A stretch of DNA of 64,000 nt from an uncultured Kiloniellaceae bacterium (GCA_947493695.1 CANLSF010000001.1:1240001-1304000), one strand, 5' to 3'. Positions 42,830 to 51,474 are shown, numbered from the stretch's first letter. Notes: a model not told the origin generated them from the sequence alone. Made by a program: numbers and translations.

Positions 42830-43606
42830 TCAGCTGCAGAATTCGCTCGGGCTGCGTCCGAGGCTGCGGCGGAACATATAGCTGAAGGCGCTGGACGAGG
42901 CATAGCCCATGTCGAACGCGACCGAGCTGACCTTCTCGCCGGCGGAAAGCCTGGAGATGGCGTGAAGAATGCGCGCGTGCCGCAGCCAGCGTGACGGCGG
43001 CATGCCCGTTTCGCTGATGAACAGGCGTTCCACCGTCTTGCGGCTGGCGGGGGCGTCGGCGAGCCAGGTCTCGACCGATTCGATGACGCCCGGATCGTCG
43101 AGTGCGGATTCTGCGAAACGGCGGATGCGAGGGTCCCGCGGCATGGTGATCGAGAGGGGTACATCCGGCGCAGCGGCGAGTTCATGACGCAGGAGATCGT
43201 GAAGCGCATCGTTATGGCCGTTCGCGCGGCCTCCGCCATTGCGCGGAACGGTTTCGGACATCAGGGCGCTTAGCAGCGGCGTCATGGCGATGATCCGGCA
43301 GTCCGCGCCGACATTCCCGGATTCGTCCCGACGCACGTCGACGTAGCGCAGCTCGTTGTCCGGTCCGTACCGCATCCAGTGCTCCACATCGGGTGGAATC
43401 CACAGGACCATCGCCGGGCTGAGCAACAGGACGCGGTCCGGCGTGCCGACGTACATGGACCCGGAAGCCGCGGAGATGAGCTGCCCCCAGCCGTGACTGT
43501 GCCAGCCGTAACTCTCGCTGGCGATGGATTTCACCGTCTCCCCCAGATAGCGCGGCATGTTCGCTTCGCCGGAACCGCTCAAGGGGTGGTCTTTCAGTTC
43601 GGTCAT
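42830..43606 (-). CDS. AraC family transcriptional regulator (NimR-like)
   Basis: A 258-residue regulator with an N-terminal cupin (YGWHSHGWGQLISAASGSMY, PAMVLWIPPDVEHWM) and a C-terminal double HTH (ETWLADAPASRKTVERLF, and EKVSSVAFDMGYASSSAFSYMF ending SLGRSPSEF). This short AraC type is commonly found divergent from one MFS exporter gene (as NimR-NimT in E. coli), and that is the arrangement here. The 8-bp-arm inverted repeat in the 142-bp gap is a likely binding site. Confidence 0.9.
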   Translation of the reverse strand: MTELKDHPLSGSGEANMPRYLGETVKSIASESYGWHSHGWGQLISAASGSMYVGTPDRVLLLSPAMVLWIPPDVEHWMRYGPDNELRYVDVRRDESGNVGADCRIIAMTPLLSALMSETVPRNGGGRANGHNDALHDLLRHELAAAPDVPLSITMPRDPRIRRFAESALDDPGVIESVETWLADAPASRKTVERLFISETGMPPSRWLRHARILHAISRLSAGEKVSSVAFDMGYASSSAFSYMFRRSLGRSPSEFCS

Positions 43607-43647
43607 GACGCCGGTTCGGTTCTATTGTCTGACGATTTCTCGATGTA

Positions 43648-43677
43648 ATATGTCTCAGTGTCGAATGAAAGACATAT
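43648..43677. promoter_or_regulatory. Inverted repeat between AraC and MFS genes
   Basis: Exact arms ATATGTCT (43648-43655) and AGACATAT (43670-43677) with a 14-bp spacer, 41 bp before the AraC gene start and 71 bp before the MFS start. Candidate operator of the AraC protein. Confidence 0.5.
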
Positions 43678-43748
43678 GGTTCTGACCTAGAGTAGGCAAG
43701 CCTTTTGAACAAAACCTCTCCATTTCCCGAATTGAGCTTGCCGCCGCC

Positions 43749-44930
43749 ATGAAAAACCGCAGTTTCCTGACCTGGTTCGCCCTGGGCCATTTCGCCAACG
43801 ACTGGCCTGTTACCGCGCTGTGGCTGATCGTGCCTACCGCGGGCATCGCCATGGAGCTCTCGCCTGCCGAAGTCGGCTTGCTCTTCACGATCTGCTTTTT
43901 CGGCGCTGCGCTCGCCTATCTGCCCGCTGGCATACTCGCCGATCACGTCTCGAACCGGGGCCGGCTGCTGACCGCTACCTTCTGGTGGGTTGCCGTCGGC
44001 TATCTGCTGGCCGCCATGGCGCCGGGTTTCTGGAGCCTCGCGCTGCTGCTCGCCCTCGCCGGTCTGGGCGATGCGGCGTGGCACCCGATCGCCACGGGCG
44101 TGCTCACGCGGGACAACAAGACCCGGCGCGCGCATGTGCTGGGCATTCACGCCATCGGCGGCTCCCTGGCCGAGGTACTGTCGCCGCTGGCCGTCGGCTT
44201 CCTTCTCGCCTTTGTCGACTGGCGCGAGGCCCTGGTGATCTCGGCGATTCCCACCGCGATCATGGGTTTATGCTTCTTCTGGGTCGCGCGCGCGGTCCCG
44301 CGGGTCGAGAAGAAGCGGGTCACCAAGAGCAACATGCTCGAGCTCTTGAACATCTGGCGGCGGGGCAGCGGCCCGCGCCTGGTGGCGATGATCTGTCTCT
44401 ACAACATGGCGCTCATGGCGCTGCTCAGCATGATCCCGCTTTATCTCGCCCAGCGCCATGGCTTCGGGCCGGAGGCGGCGGGTATCGCCTTCTCGGCCAT
44501 GTTGATCGTCGGCGCCCTGGCGCAGCCCTGGGTCGGCAAGCTCTCCGACATCGCCGGCCGCCGCCCGGTCGTGGTCCTCGGCAATCTCGCGGCGGCGCTG
44601 GCGGCCATGCTGATGGTTTTCGAGCCTTCGCTCTGGATCATGATCGCCGCGATGATGCTTGCGGTCGCCGCCCTGACCGCGATCCGTGCCGCCATCCTCG
44701 CGGGGGCCATCGATCACGTCGGCCACAGCGAAGGCGCGACACTGGGTTTCGCCTTCGCGCTGATGGACGGCATCGGCGCGCTTGGCGCGGTGCTCGCCGG
44801 CATCGCGGCGGGCTTCGCCTGGCCCTATATGTTCGGCCTTGCCGCCGGCTTCTCGCTCGGCGCTGCGGCGCTGGGGTTTGTGACGGTCTTCGGCGGCCTG
44901 GCGGTTTCTGGAGCGGGGGCGAAGTCTTAG
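43749..44930 (+). CDS. MFS transporter paired with AraC regulator
   Basis: A 393-residue permease with ~12 helices. The pattern WFALGHFANDWPVTALWLIVP in helix 1, DAAWHPIATGVL in helix 4 and GKLSDIAGRRPVVV between helices 8 and 9 resembles the Fsr (fosmidomycin-resistance-like) group. Its last ~45 codons plus the downstream repeat are present again, in mostly synonymous variant form, at 46318-46539. The gene forms the left border of the accessory island. Export of a toxic compound sensed by the AraC partner is inferred; substrate unknown. Confidence 0.9.
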   Translation: MKNRSFLTWFALGHFANDWPVTALWLIVPTAGIAMELSPAEVGLLFTICFFGAALAYLPAGILADHVSNRGRLLTATFWWVAVGYLLAAMAPGFWSLALLLALAGLGDAAWHPIATGVLTRDNKTRRAHVLGIHAIGGSLAEVLSPLAVGFLLAFVDWREALVISAIPTAIMGLCFFWVARAVPRVEKKRVTKSNMLELLNIWRRGSGPRLVAMICLYNMALMALLSMIPLYLAQRHGFGPEAAGIAFSAMLIVGALAQPWVGKLSDIAGRRPVVVLGNLAAALAAMLMVFEPSLWIMIAAMMLAVAALTAIRAAILAGAIDHVGHSEGATLGFAFALMDGIGALGAVLAGIAAGFAWPYMFGLAAGFSLGAAALGFVTVFGGLAVSGAGAKS

Positions 44931-44984
44931 TTTCGCCCCATTGCTGGGGTTCTGATAGACTTTGGCGCTCTGGCCTCGATGACA

Positions 44985-45010
44985 GACGCACAAAACACGA
45001 CCTGACTCTG
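44985..45010 (+). repeat. Island repeat, copy 1 (forward)
   Basis: GACGCACAAAACACGACCTG followed by ACTCTG. First of the dispersed ~25-bp repeats whose consensus core is CACAAATCAAGACCTGACC. It lies 54 bp after the MFS stop. A decayed copy beginning GACGCACAATTTAAGAG follows at 45115. Confidence 0.7.
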
Positions 45011-45199
45011 ATCACAAGATCAGGGAAGGTCATGATACGGATTGTAAATTTGTTGAACATGGAATTTATTCGTACGGTAGCAGCAATCTGAAGTTACCAG
45101 CTCGAACTTGACTGGACGCACAATTTAAGAGTTGGTTCCGTTTACAGAATATTTCTAATAATGAGTCGTTTTTTAATAAAAAAGTGGATTCTACAGATA

Positions 45200-46093
45200 A
45201 TGAAATTATTTTTTATTATTGCCTTTGCTTTAATATCAATAACCGGGTGCTCTACTAACGAATCAATTAAAGTTGTTGATCCAGAAGGCAATCCAATAAA
45301 AGGCGCTTTGGTAATAAGCGAGCAAATACGGTATATTGCGCAGCCTTGGGTTTTGGGTGTTTACATAACGGGAGCAAAAGGTGAAGCACGGGTTGCAAGT
45401 GATAGGGGCTTTATCTTTAAACCAGGCTATTTTCCTATCATTAATGCTTCAGAGTTAAGCGATGAGCTTTCATGGGAGGCTCCATCACTATTTTCTAAAA
45501 CAACCAAGATGTACCCAATAAAGATCGATAATAATATACCGGTTCAAACATCCTCCTATACAATCAGCTCTCCAATTAAAGAAGACCTTTTTGCTATCCC
45601 GACTGAAGTTTGCGGCGCAATTGATGTCACATATAATCTTAAAGACTCCCACTTGAATGCAAGATCCAATAATACTGACCTGATCGCAAGTCGGCGATTT
45701 TTCTTTGCTTCCGGAAGCAATAAGCAAAAAGTCTCAATAGTAGAGCAAGAAAACAACATAGCGTTCTATTGCGATGACGATGGGGAAACATTTAAAGTCG
45801 GTATTAGTGTTTCCGAAAAAGCAGGGGGTAGTGGCAAGCCAGCACATAAATTTACTATTTTCACAGCAAACGTTCCTTCTACAGAGTCGTATCTACAACC
45901 CAATATCAAATGTATGACTCGAGAGGATGTAAGTAACAGCATTTTCGGCAAGTATGGTGACAGCTCTCCTAAACTTTTAATTTCGAAGCACCTCAAGGAC
46001 AACATTGGTACATTTAAAGAGACTATACCTTGTGCAAATGAACATTCTACTAAGCTATTGAACTATATAGAAAAATATATACACGAGAACTGA
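45200..46093 (+). CDS. Cassette gene: AT-rich predicted lipoprotein
   Basis: A 297-residue protein with a lipoprotein signal (MKLFFIIAFALISITGC, lipobox Cys17), so membrane-anchored in the periplasm. Just after it is a segment like carboxypeptidase-regulatory/Ig-type beta domains (VVDPEGNPIKGALVISEQ). Several cysteines follow in the second half. No family is recognised. Base composition is far more AT-rich than the flanks and codon use differs, a sign of transfer. The start may also be an ATG at 45161; neither has a good ribosome-binding site. It is bounded by island repeats on both sides. Confidence 0.7.
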   Translation: MKLFFIIAFALISITGCSTNESIKVVDPEGNPIKGALVISEQIRYIAQPWVLGVYITGAKGEARVASDRGFIFKPGYFPIINASELSDELSWEAPSLFSKTTKMYPIKIDNNIPVQTSSYTISSPIKEDLFAIPTEVCGAIDVTYNLKDSHLNARSNNTDLIASRRFFFASGSNKQKVSIVEQENNIAFYCDDDGETFKVGISVSEKAGGSGKPAHKFTIFTANVPSTESYLQPNIKCMTREDVSNSIFGKYGDSSPKLLISKHLKDNIGTFKETIPCANEHSTKLLNYIEKYIHEN

Positions 46094-46145
46094 CCTTGGA
46101 TACAGCTTGAACGGCAATTGCTTTGATCTTGATGCAGAAAATGAT

Positions 46146-46211
46146 CAGGAACAGGTCTTGATTTGTGCGGAATGCGATATCTTTGTACGCACAATTTAAG
46201 TCCTGACCCTG
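46146..46211. repeat. Island repeats, copies 2 and 3 (inverted pair)
   Basis: A reverse copy at 46146-46170 (contains CAGGTCTTGATTTGTGCGG) and a forward copy at 46186-46211 (contains ACGCACAATTTAAGTCCTGA) face each other with a 15-bp spacer, forming a potential stem-loop. Confidence 0.7.
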
Positions 46212-46317
46212 CGTATTAGAGCCATGGTGGCAAGGTAAACAAAAAGATTTTGTCAAAACGTCTCCGGAAGGCGTGAACCCTATTCATTGCTCGCAATAGA
46301 GGTCCGTAGCCCGGTCG

Positions 46318-46458
46318 GTGCTCGCCGGCATCGCGGCGGGCTTTGCCTGGCCTTATATGTTCGGCCTCGCCGCCGGCTTTTCGCTCGGCGCCGCGGCGCT
46401 TGGCTTCGTCACGGTCTTCGGCGGTCTGGCGGTCTCCAGGGCTGGGGCCAGGTCTTAG
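46318..46458 (+). pseudogene. 3'-end remnant of MFS transporter gene
   Basis: 47 codons including the stop, reading LAGIAAGFAWPYMFGLAAG and so on to GLAVSRAGARS. They match the last residues of the MFS protein encoded at 43749-44930 almost exactly. Nucleotide differences are mostly at synonymous third positions. This means the fragment comes from a separately evolving functional allele rather than from a fresh local duplication. It has no start and is not a gene on its own. The match continues past the stop into the repeat at 46514. Confidence 0.85.
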
Positions 46459-46513
46459 CTTGTGTGTCATTGACGGAGCCCAGGTAGAGTTTGCTGCTCT
46501 GGCCTTGATGACA

Positions 46514-46539
46514 GACGCATAAAACAAGGCCTGAACCCG
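46514..46539 (+). repeat. Island repeat, copy 4 (forward)
   Basis: GACGCATAAAACAAGGCCTG followed by AACCCG, 55 bp after the MFS remnant's stop, the same distance as copy 1 from the intact MFS gene. Confidence 0.7.
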
Positions 46540-46659
46540 ATCACATAGTCTCGTAGTTTTTAGTACAATCCAAGGTAAGCAGAAGTATTAATATTTTCTG
46601 CCTATTGTGTTGTGAAGTGAGGGCGAATTTTCCCTGGGAGTGATTCGAGAGGCGTTGGT

Positions 46660-47658
46660 TTGTCTAAAGCGTTAAAGATCTGGGGAGGGTTTCTCTTCGT
46701 CACCGGACTCTTGACGGCAATCGTGTTTTTGGAACCGACTGCTATCATAATGGGCCTGTTTTTGGGCGTTGTTCCTGGGCTGATTCTTTATGTCGCACCG
46801 TCAATATTTTTATACTCAATACTACTGACGGCCTTGATTTTCCTCCTGCGACCAGTAGGCAAACTACGCTGGGCCCTGGCACCTTTAATATTGGCGTGTG
46901 TGGGGTTTTACATTCCCTACAGCGCAAATCAGGCAACTTTCAATAAGGTCAGGGAACTCACGAAAGACGACATTGATGTCGCCAGCCCTATTGAACTCGG
47001 CAGCTCGATTGCTCTCATACGAAGCTCAAACCCATTTCGAAATGACCACGGAGAATGTAAGAGCCTGTGCCTGCGATTGCTCTACAATGGCGCGGTGGAA
47101 CGTGTGTTGGTTGGGACTCACTCGAAACGAATTGAGGATGCTTCCGTTGGTTGGCACGATGCCGAAAATTTCCCCCTGACAGCATATTTCATTGAAACGC
47201 GGGATACCTGTCCGCCTGGCCCCAAAAGGCCGAGCACCGTCAATCAGCGCATACTCCTGGGTGAGTGCCTCATGAGCGAGCAGGCGACGATAGCGGACGC
47301 CGAGACTATCTATGTAACGGAGCCGGTAACAGGCCCCCGGACTTTTGCTCTGGTCGCCAGCCGTAAACTGGGTGATGCTGCCGTGTTTGCGAAGAGGACA
47401 CGCGTCATCAGAAAGACAGAAGATCGCCTCCAAACGCTTTTTCAGAAAACCGAAACCACTGCAGAACCCTTATTCTATCCAGTGCTGTTCGGTGTCATTG
47501 GACACGGCAGCGGTGCTGGAATCAGTGGCAGCAATGCACAGACGACACTCGGGTTTTTACGTGATGATGTCGTTCAGAACGATCTTCAACGCTTTAAGTG
47601 GGCAGACGAGCGGCGCATCTTCGGTGACTTTGACGAACCTGTTAAGGCTCCTTTGTAG
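46660..47658 (+). CDS. Cassette gene: membrane protein of unknown function
   Basis: A 332-residue protein. The first ~95 residues contain about four hydrophobic segments (GGFLFVTGLLTAIVFL, IIMGLFLGVVPGLILYVAPS, YSILLTALIFLLRPV, WALAPLILACVGFYIPY). The remaining ~235 residues form a soluble domain with cysteine pairs (ECKSLCLRLLYNG, DTCPPGP, GECLMSE). No family recognised. The start is a TTG with AGAGGCG 7 nt upstream. It ends 3 bp before an island repeat, a strikingly tight fit for a cassette. Confidence 0.65.
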   Translation: MSKALKIWGGFLFVTGLLTAIVFLEPTAIIMGLFLGVVPGLILYVAPSIFLYSILLTALIFLLRPVGKLRWALAPLILACVGFYIPYSANQATFNKVRELTKDDIDVASPIELGSSIALIRSSNPFRNDHGECKSLCLRLLYNGAVERVLVGTHSKRIEDASVGWHDAENFPLTAYFIETRDTCPPGPKRPSTVNQRILLGECLMSEQATIADAETIYVTEPVTGPRTFALVASRKLGDAAVFAKRTRVIRKTEDRLQTLFQKTETTAEPLFYPVLFGVIGHGSGAGISGSNAQTTLGFLRDDVVQNDLQRFKWADERRIFGDFDEPVKAPL

Positions 47659-47660
47659 GC

Positions 47661-47796
47661 AGAATGAGGTCTTGTTTTATGCGTTTGCTATCGAGTCCAG
47701 GGTTCCAAACGCCATCTTAACTCCACCAAAGGTGCACAAACCAAGACCTGACCCTGGTTATTTACATTAAAGATGCATAAATCAAGATCTGGCGCC
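47661..47796. repeat. Island repeats, copies 5-7
   Basis: One reverse copy (47661-47684, TGAGGTCTTGTTTTATGCG) and two forward copies (47731-47757, CACAAACCAAGACCTGACC; 47772-47796, GCATAAATCAAGATCTGG) in the gap between two cassette genes. Confidence 0.7.
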
Positions 47797-47880
47797 GTAC
47801 ACAGCCATACCATTAGTTAGAAAGTTTAAGAGAATAGGAATTCTACTTTAAGCATCGATCTCCTGAGATCTTGCGCGTTT

Positions 47881-48543
47881 CTAGTTTTCGATATGACGCA
47901 GAATGAGCTCACCAGTGAACTCAATGGTTGACTGCACGTCATTTTCATCGAATTCGTCCCATTGAGCATGCGTCGCTTTTGTCCGAACATGAGCAGCTGC
48001 ACGCGCTCTTTTTGCCTTCAACGGTGTGAAAACGTTTTTCTTCGTGAGAACACTGATGAGCTCGTCAAGCTTCTGACCATGCTCATCAACCTGGTGTTTG
48101 CGACAGACACGCCGGATGGTATCTTCAAAAACAACGCCACCGATAACGCCAGCTCGTTTTGAGTGACCGTCTTTCAGATAGGCTTTTGCATGATCTAAAA
48201 AATCGTCGAACACTTCGGCACGCGCTCTATCCGCAACCGAAGCGACGAGGCCACTATCAGCATCCTTTTTAAGATTTGATAACACCTCCGCAATTTGTCC
48301 TACGCCACTACAAATTGCGTAACCCCAATCCTCGTTTGCTAGCTTTTCAAGCGATTCCCGATAGCCTGACGCAGGATCTGGAACGACGAGTTCTACAATA
48401 TTTCTCGCTGCAGCAATCCAACCAGCGCACTGTTGAACATGAAACTCAGATTGTGCTTGACCATACTCGTCGCCACCGCGCAGGGTTTGCGCCTCATCAA
48501 GCAGTTCCTTTATCCTATTTTGCACCGTCTCTTCGATCACCAT
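47881..48543 (-). CDS. Cassette gene: HEPN-like protein (possible RNase)
   Basis: A 220-residue all-helical soluble protein. Near the C-terminus it has RTKATH within AHVRTKATHAQWDEF, the R-x4-H motif of catalytic HEPN ribonuclease domains. Helical segments follow (DVQSTIEFTGELILRH), as in HEPN/DUF4145-like proteins. The N-terminal half (QCAGWIAAARNIVELV ... SLEKLANEDWGY) is a separate helical region. Such proteins occur in toxin-antitoxin and phage-defence systems. No partner nucleotidyltransferase is next to it. Start ATG at 48543; weak ribosome-binding site. The function is inferred from one motif only. Confidence 0.6.
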   Translation of the reverse strand: MVIEETVQNRIKELLDEAQTLRGGDEYGQAQSEFHVQQCAGWIAAARNIVELVVPDPASGYRESLEKLANEDWGYAICSGVGQIAEVLSNLKKDADSGLVASVADRARAEVFDDFLDHAKAYLKDGHSKRAGVIGGVVFEDTIRRVCRKHQVDEHGQKLDELISVLTKKNVFTPLKAKRARAAAHVRTKATHAQWDEFDENDVQSTIEFTGELILRHIEN

Positions 48544-48566
48544 AACATTCTTTCATACTATATATG

Positions 48567-48592
48567 TGGGGTCTGGTCTTGTTTTGTGCGTA
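48567..48592 (-). repeat. Island repeat, copy 8 (reverse)
   Basis: Contains GTCTGGTCTTGTTTTGTGCG; located 24 bp upstream of the HEPN-like gene start and 64 bp past the end of the next cassette gene. Confidence 0.65.
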
Positions 48593-48655
48593 GCTTCCCA
48601 TAACACGCATTGCAAGATATGGCGCTAGAGTTCATAAGCCGCCACTCTAGAAACA

Positions 48656-49492
48656 CTATCGAAACACTCGCCCAGTGCGGACATCCAGGTATATGCGGTT
48701 TGCGATTGTCGAGCCGCCGCAAAACATGAAGTAAATTGGCTGCGCTCTGTATTTGGGTGAGCGTATCCAACCTCCATTCTCGATGAAGTCGTGCTCCCTG
48801 CACTGCCTGGCTTCAATCAAAGAATCCGCAGCAGCTAGGAACTCAGATCTGTATTTCGGAAAATCATCAGACTGAGCGATGATGTGTTCGCGGCCTCGTG
48901 CAAGGGCGGCGGGATCTGGTGGACGAACTTCAGCAAGAAATCTATCAGAGACCCATTCCGCGAACTGACCATCCACTATGCCGTTCTCGAAGGTGCAGGT
49001 TTTGTTTCCGCTATCAACATACTCACTGCTGCCTTTGTTACAGGACGCATTGTAGTATCTGGATACACGCGCCCAAGCTCCTTCCCACTCATAAACGTGG
49101 GTGCCTTCGCGAAACACCAATGCTCCGACGATCCCACAATCGGTTGAGGGGCAGGTTCTTCGATTGAGCCTATCAGCCGTGACCCAGACAAATTGTGATG
49201 TGATTGGCCTCTCCGGTTCCGATCTCTTTAAAGGTTGTTCTGTTGTATCCTGTTCTAGTGCGGCGCTGTTACTCGCGGACTCTCTCTCGTTCGCCTCCAT
49301 TTTTTCAGATGGTGATCCGATAAACGGTACGGAAATGAAGGCTAGTAGGAGCACAAGCAGCGCTCTCGGTCGCGTCTTAAAGGGTCGATAAGGATAGACC
49401 AACGCCGCTAATGAGAGGAGTATTAGCAATGCAACAAAGAGAGTGAGCAGAATAGCCATACCGACTTCCCCAATTAAGGGAAATTCTGGCAT
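48656..49492 (-). CDS. Cassette gene: membrane-anchored SH3-like protein
   Basis: A 278-residue protein with two N-terminal hydrophobic segments (MAILLTLFVALLILLSLAAL; ALLVLLLAFISVPFIG), a Glu/Ser-rich linker, and a bacterial SH3-type domain at ~105-150 (WVTADRLNRRTCPSTDCGIV ... GTHVYEWEGAWARVS). A Cys-containing C-terminal region follows with SKYRAQPIYFMF-like strand content (written RSPKYRAQPIYFMFCGG). The SH3b part would bind cell-wall peptides in the periplasm. No enzyme domain is evident. Unknown role. Confidence 0.65.
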   Translation of the reverse strand: MPEFPLIGEVGMAILLTLFVALLILLSLAALVYPYRPFKTRPRALLVLLLAFISVPFIGSPSEKMEANERESASNSAALEQDTTEQPLKRSEPERPITSQFVWVTADRLNRRTCPSTDCGIVGALVFREGTHVYEWEGAWARVSRYYNASCNKGSSEYVDSGNKTCTFENGIVDGQFAEWVSDRFLAEVRPPDPAALARGREHIIAQSDDFPKYRSEFLAAADSLIEARQCREHDFIENGGWIRSPKYRAQPIYFMFCGGSTIANRIYLDVRTGRVFR

Positions 49493-49571
49493 TTAATTCA
49501 ATGTAGGGCAATCAAGACATATGGGAAGCGTTCGAGAACAAGTCTGTTCCGCTACGTGACGTACCCCGTAT

Positions 49572-49645
49572 CGCAACTTCGCCAACAACTCCATCAACAC
49601 CTCCCGCTCCCGTTCGCTCAGTGGTTCCAGAGTCTTATCCGTGAT
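49572..49645 (-). pseudogene. MarR gene 3'-end fragment
   Basis: About 74 bp closely matching the last 24 codons of the MarR gene at 51664 (residues ...DKTLEPLSEREREVLMELL). The match stops exactly where the reverse island repeat at 49646 begins, so the repeat marks the junction. Confidence 0.75.
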
Positions 49646-49740
49646 CAGAGTTAGGTCTTGATTTGTGCATTATCCATCGAAGCCAGTGCATCAAAAGCTA
49701 ACTGGACTACATCAAAGACGCATAAGTCGAAACCAGATCT
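49646..49740. repeat. Island repeats, copies 9 and 10
   Basis: A reverse copy at 49646-49670 (TTAGGTCTTGATTTGTGCA) and a forward copy at 49717-49740 (GACGCATAAGTCGAAACCAG). Confidence 0.65.
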
Positions 49741-49779
49741 CGCTTCCTTCACTTTATTCCTTCTACAACGCCCCCAATC

Positions 49780-50160
49780 CTATGCTCGCGGTTGATCGTT
49801 CGACCGGCCCGTCCTAGTTGGGACAACGAGCAGAATTAGAATACACAGGAAATTCAGCAGAGGAATGACGGCGATGTATGCCAGCCACTTTCCGAAACCC
49901 GCATCCACCGAACGGCGCGTCAAGCTTTGATAAAAGACGAAACTGAATATGGTCCAGACGATTAGGGGACCAAATGATGCGATCGAATTGCTTGATGATT
50001 GCGATGCCCCACCAAGTATCAGCGCAGCGGTGAGAAAGTAAAACAACCAAGAGCCAAATTCACGCCGTCCGATCGGCGCATCGCCCTTTTCGAGGGTGAC
50101 GGCCACGATTTGTACGACAATGACAAATCCTACGATGAGCCAAACGTAAGAACTAGGCAT
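49780..50160 (-). CDS. Cassette gene: DUF805-like small membrane protein
   Basis: A 126-residue protein with four hydrophobic segments (VWLIVGFVIVVQIVAV; SWLFYFLTAALILGG; LIVWTIFSFVFYQSL; WLAYIAVIPLLNFLCILILL). The loop RRSVDAGFGKW followed by the IPLLNFLCILILLVVPT helix and a final GRSN resembles the DUF805 pattern (RRLHDxGxSGW ... IP ... PG..G.N). Inner-membrane protein, function unknown. Confidence 0.62.
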   Translation of the reverse strand: MPSSYVWLIVGFVIVVQIVAVTLEKGDAPIGRREFGSWLFYFLTAALILGGASQSSSNSIASFGPLIVWTIFSFVFYQSLTRRSVDAGFGKWLAYIAVIPLLNFLCILILLVVPTRTGRSNDQPRA

Positions 50161-50226
50161 CGTTAAATCCTGATGGGACCTTCCGGTCGTGCGCGAGTTT
50201 TGCCTTACAGGGTGAACACACGTTCC

Positions 50227-50613
50227 CTACCGCAATCTCACCAACAGGTCCATCAATACTGCCCGTTCCCGCTCACTCAGTGGCTCGAGCGTCTTATCCG
50301 TAATCTCAAACGCCTTCGGAAAAGCCCGCTCCGCCAGCGCGCGCCCCGCGTCGGTCAATCCCACCAGCAGACGCCGGCTGTCCTCCGGGTCGGTCCAGGT
50401 TTGCGCGAGGTCGCGTTTGGCGAGCCTTGCGATCACGCCCTTGATGGTGGCGGCGTCCATGGAGGTCAGGCGGCCCAGGCGGTTTTGGGAGCAGGAGCCG
50501 AGCTCATAGAGCCGGGCGATGGTGGCGAACTGGGTGGTCGTCAGGCCCTCGGGGATGGTATCCGCGAAGATCGCCGTGTGGCGCTGGGAAACCTGGCGCA
50601 GGATGAAACTGAA
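50227..50613 (-). pseudogene. Truncated copy of MarR gene
   Basis: Nearly identical to codons 28-155 of the MarR gene at 51664-52131 (residues FILRQVSQRHTAIFAD to the terminal LLVRLR), but the first 27 codons are replaced by unrelated sequence at ~50613. The frame stays open to 50793, yet no start with a ribosome-binding site is seen. The winged helix is intact, so expression from an unusual start cannot be excluded. Confidence 0.75.
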
Positions 50614-50921
50614 TGTGACACTGCAATTCCGACAGTCGAACAGCGCGCCTGAAACCTGAACAAGACACCGGATCGAGAAACCAAAGGTCTTAGAAGGACG
50701 AGTGCGCGCCGATACCCATCGTGGCCAGAAGCAAAGACCGCACCACGCAAAAGCCGGATACATTATTGCTGACGATACCTTGCCAAAACGCAACCATCAC
50801 CTTGTCGACAAGGGGTGGGCCATGCATCAAGGCCTGGCACTGAACATTTCAATGTGACTTGTCATGAGGTCTGGGCGAGCAATCTCGTATTTTTGGACAT
50901 TTGGATCATGACCAGGGTCAC
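50614..50921. other. Degenerate sequence next to MarR copy
   Basis: About 310 bp. One plus-strand frame is open for ~65 codons up to a stop near 50853 and includes HAKAGYIIADDTLPKRNHH, with no start signal; it may be a gene remnant. A decayed repeat-like stretch (GCATCAAGGCCTGGCACTG) sits near 50825. Nothing else is seen. Confidence 0.35.
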
Positions 50922-51449
50922 TCAAACTGACTCCGCTGAGATTCGGTACAGCTTTTCATTGGATGTCAAATACTCCTCCCACTTTCTAAACATTCTTTGT
51001 GTATTTTCATCTGGAGAATGTCTGCTTGGATCGTACTCGTCGATTGATGGCATATATGCAATAAATTCAACAATGTCTTCTGGGTAATCAAAATCTGCGT
51101 ATATCTCTTCGACATTGGATAAGGGCGCAGAAAACGCTTCTCGGTTTTCAAACAACCAAGCCAATACTACATACAGCCATTTGTCGTGCGCAACACTGTC
51201 TGGACGAGGACTTTCAGTGGATGCAAGTTCTCTTAATGTCTGCCCTACGAATTCCGAATTTCCTTTTCCTGAGAAAGCCAAATCGATCTCTAACTCAACT
51301 TCCGAACCGTCAAGTATACGTTTTTCGGCAAGCTCAATAATGCTCTTCCAACCCAGCAGTTTATGATCGAATGCCCATAGCGTATCTTGCCAGTCAACTG
51401 ACACTTTACTAAGAATGAACTCGACAGAGATTGCTATTTTTTCGATCAT
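50922..51449 (-). CDS. Cassette gene: DUF2247 family protein
   Basis: A 175-residue soluble protein with the DUF2247 pattern. N-terminal FILSKVSVDWQDTLWAFDHK and LLGWKSIIELAEKRILDGS are followed by KWLYVVLAWLFENREAFSAPL, YADFDYPEDIVEFIAYMPS and a charged C-terminus. Family members are often listed as immunity-type proteins near polymorphic toxins; no toxin is next to it here. The ATG at 51449 is chosen; the in-frame extension to 51503 runs through the island repeat. Base composition is more AT-rich than the neighbours. Confidence 0.75.
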   Translation of the reverse strand: MIEKIAISVEFILSKVSVDWQDTLWAFDHKLLGWKSIIELAEKRILDGSEVELEIDLAFSGKGNSEFVGQTLRELASTESPRPDSVAHDKWLYVVLAWLFENREAFSAPLSNVEEIYADFDYPEDIVEFIAYMPSIDEYDPSRHSPDENTQRMFRKWEEYLTSNEKLYRISAESV

Positions 51450-51474
51450 TTGTTTTTGGAATCTCGTTGATGGT

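Noticed and set aside
43820..45091. Plus-strand frame of 423 codons
   Set aside because: Shifted frame inside the MFS gene at 43749; the product is Arg/Gly-rich with no motif.
50680..50853. Plus-strand frame reading HAKAGYIIADDTLPKRNHH
   Set aside because: Protein-like but without start signal, ribosome-binding site or recognised family; noted as possible remnant only.
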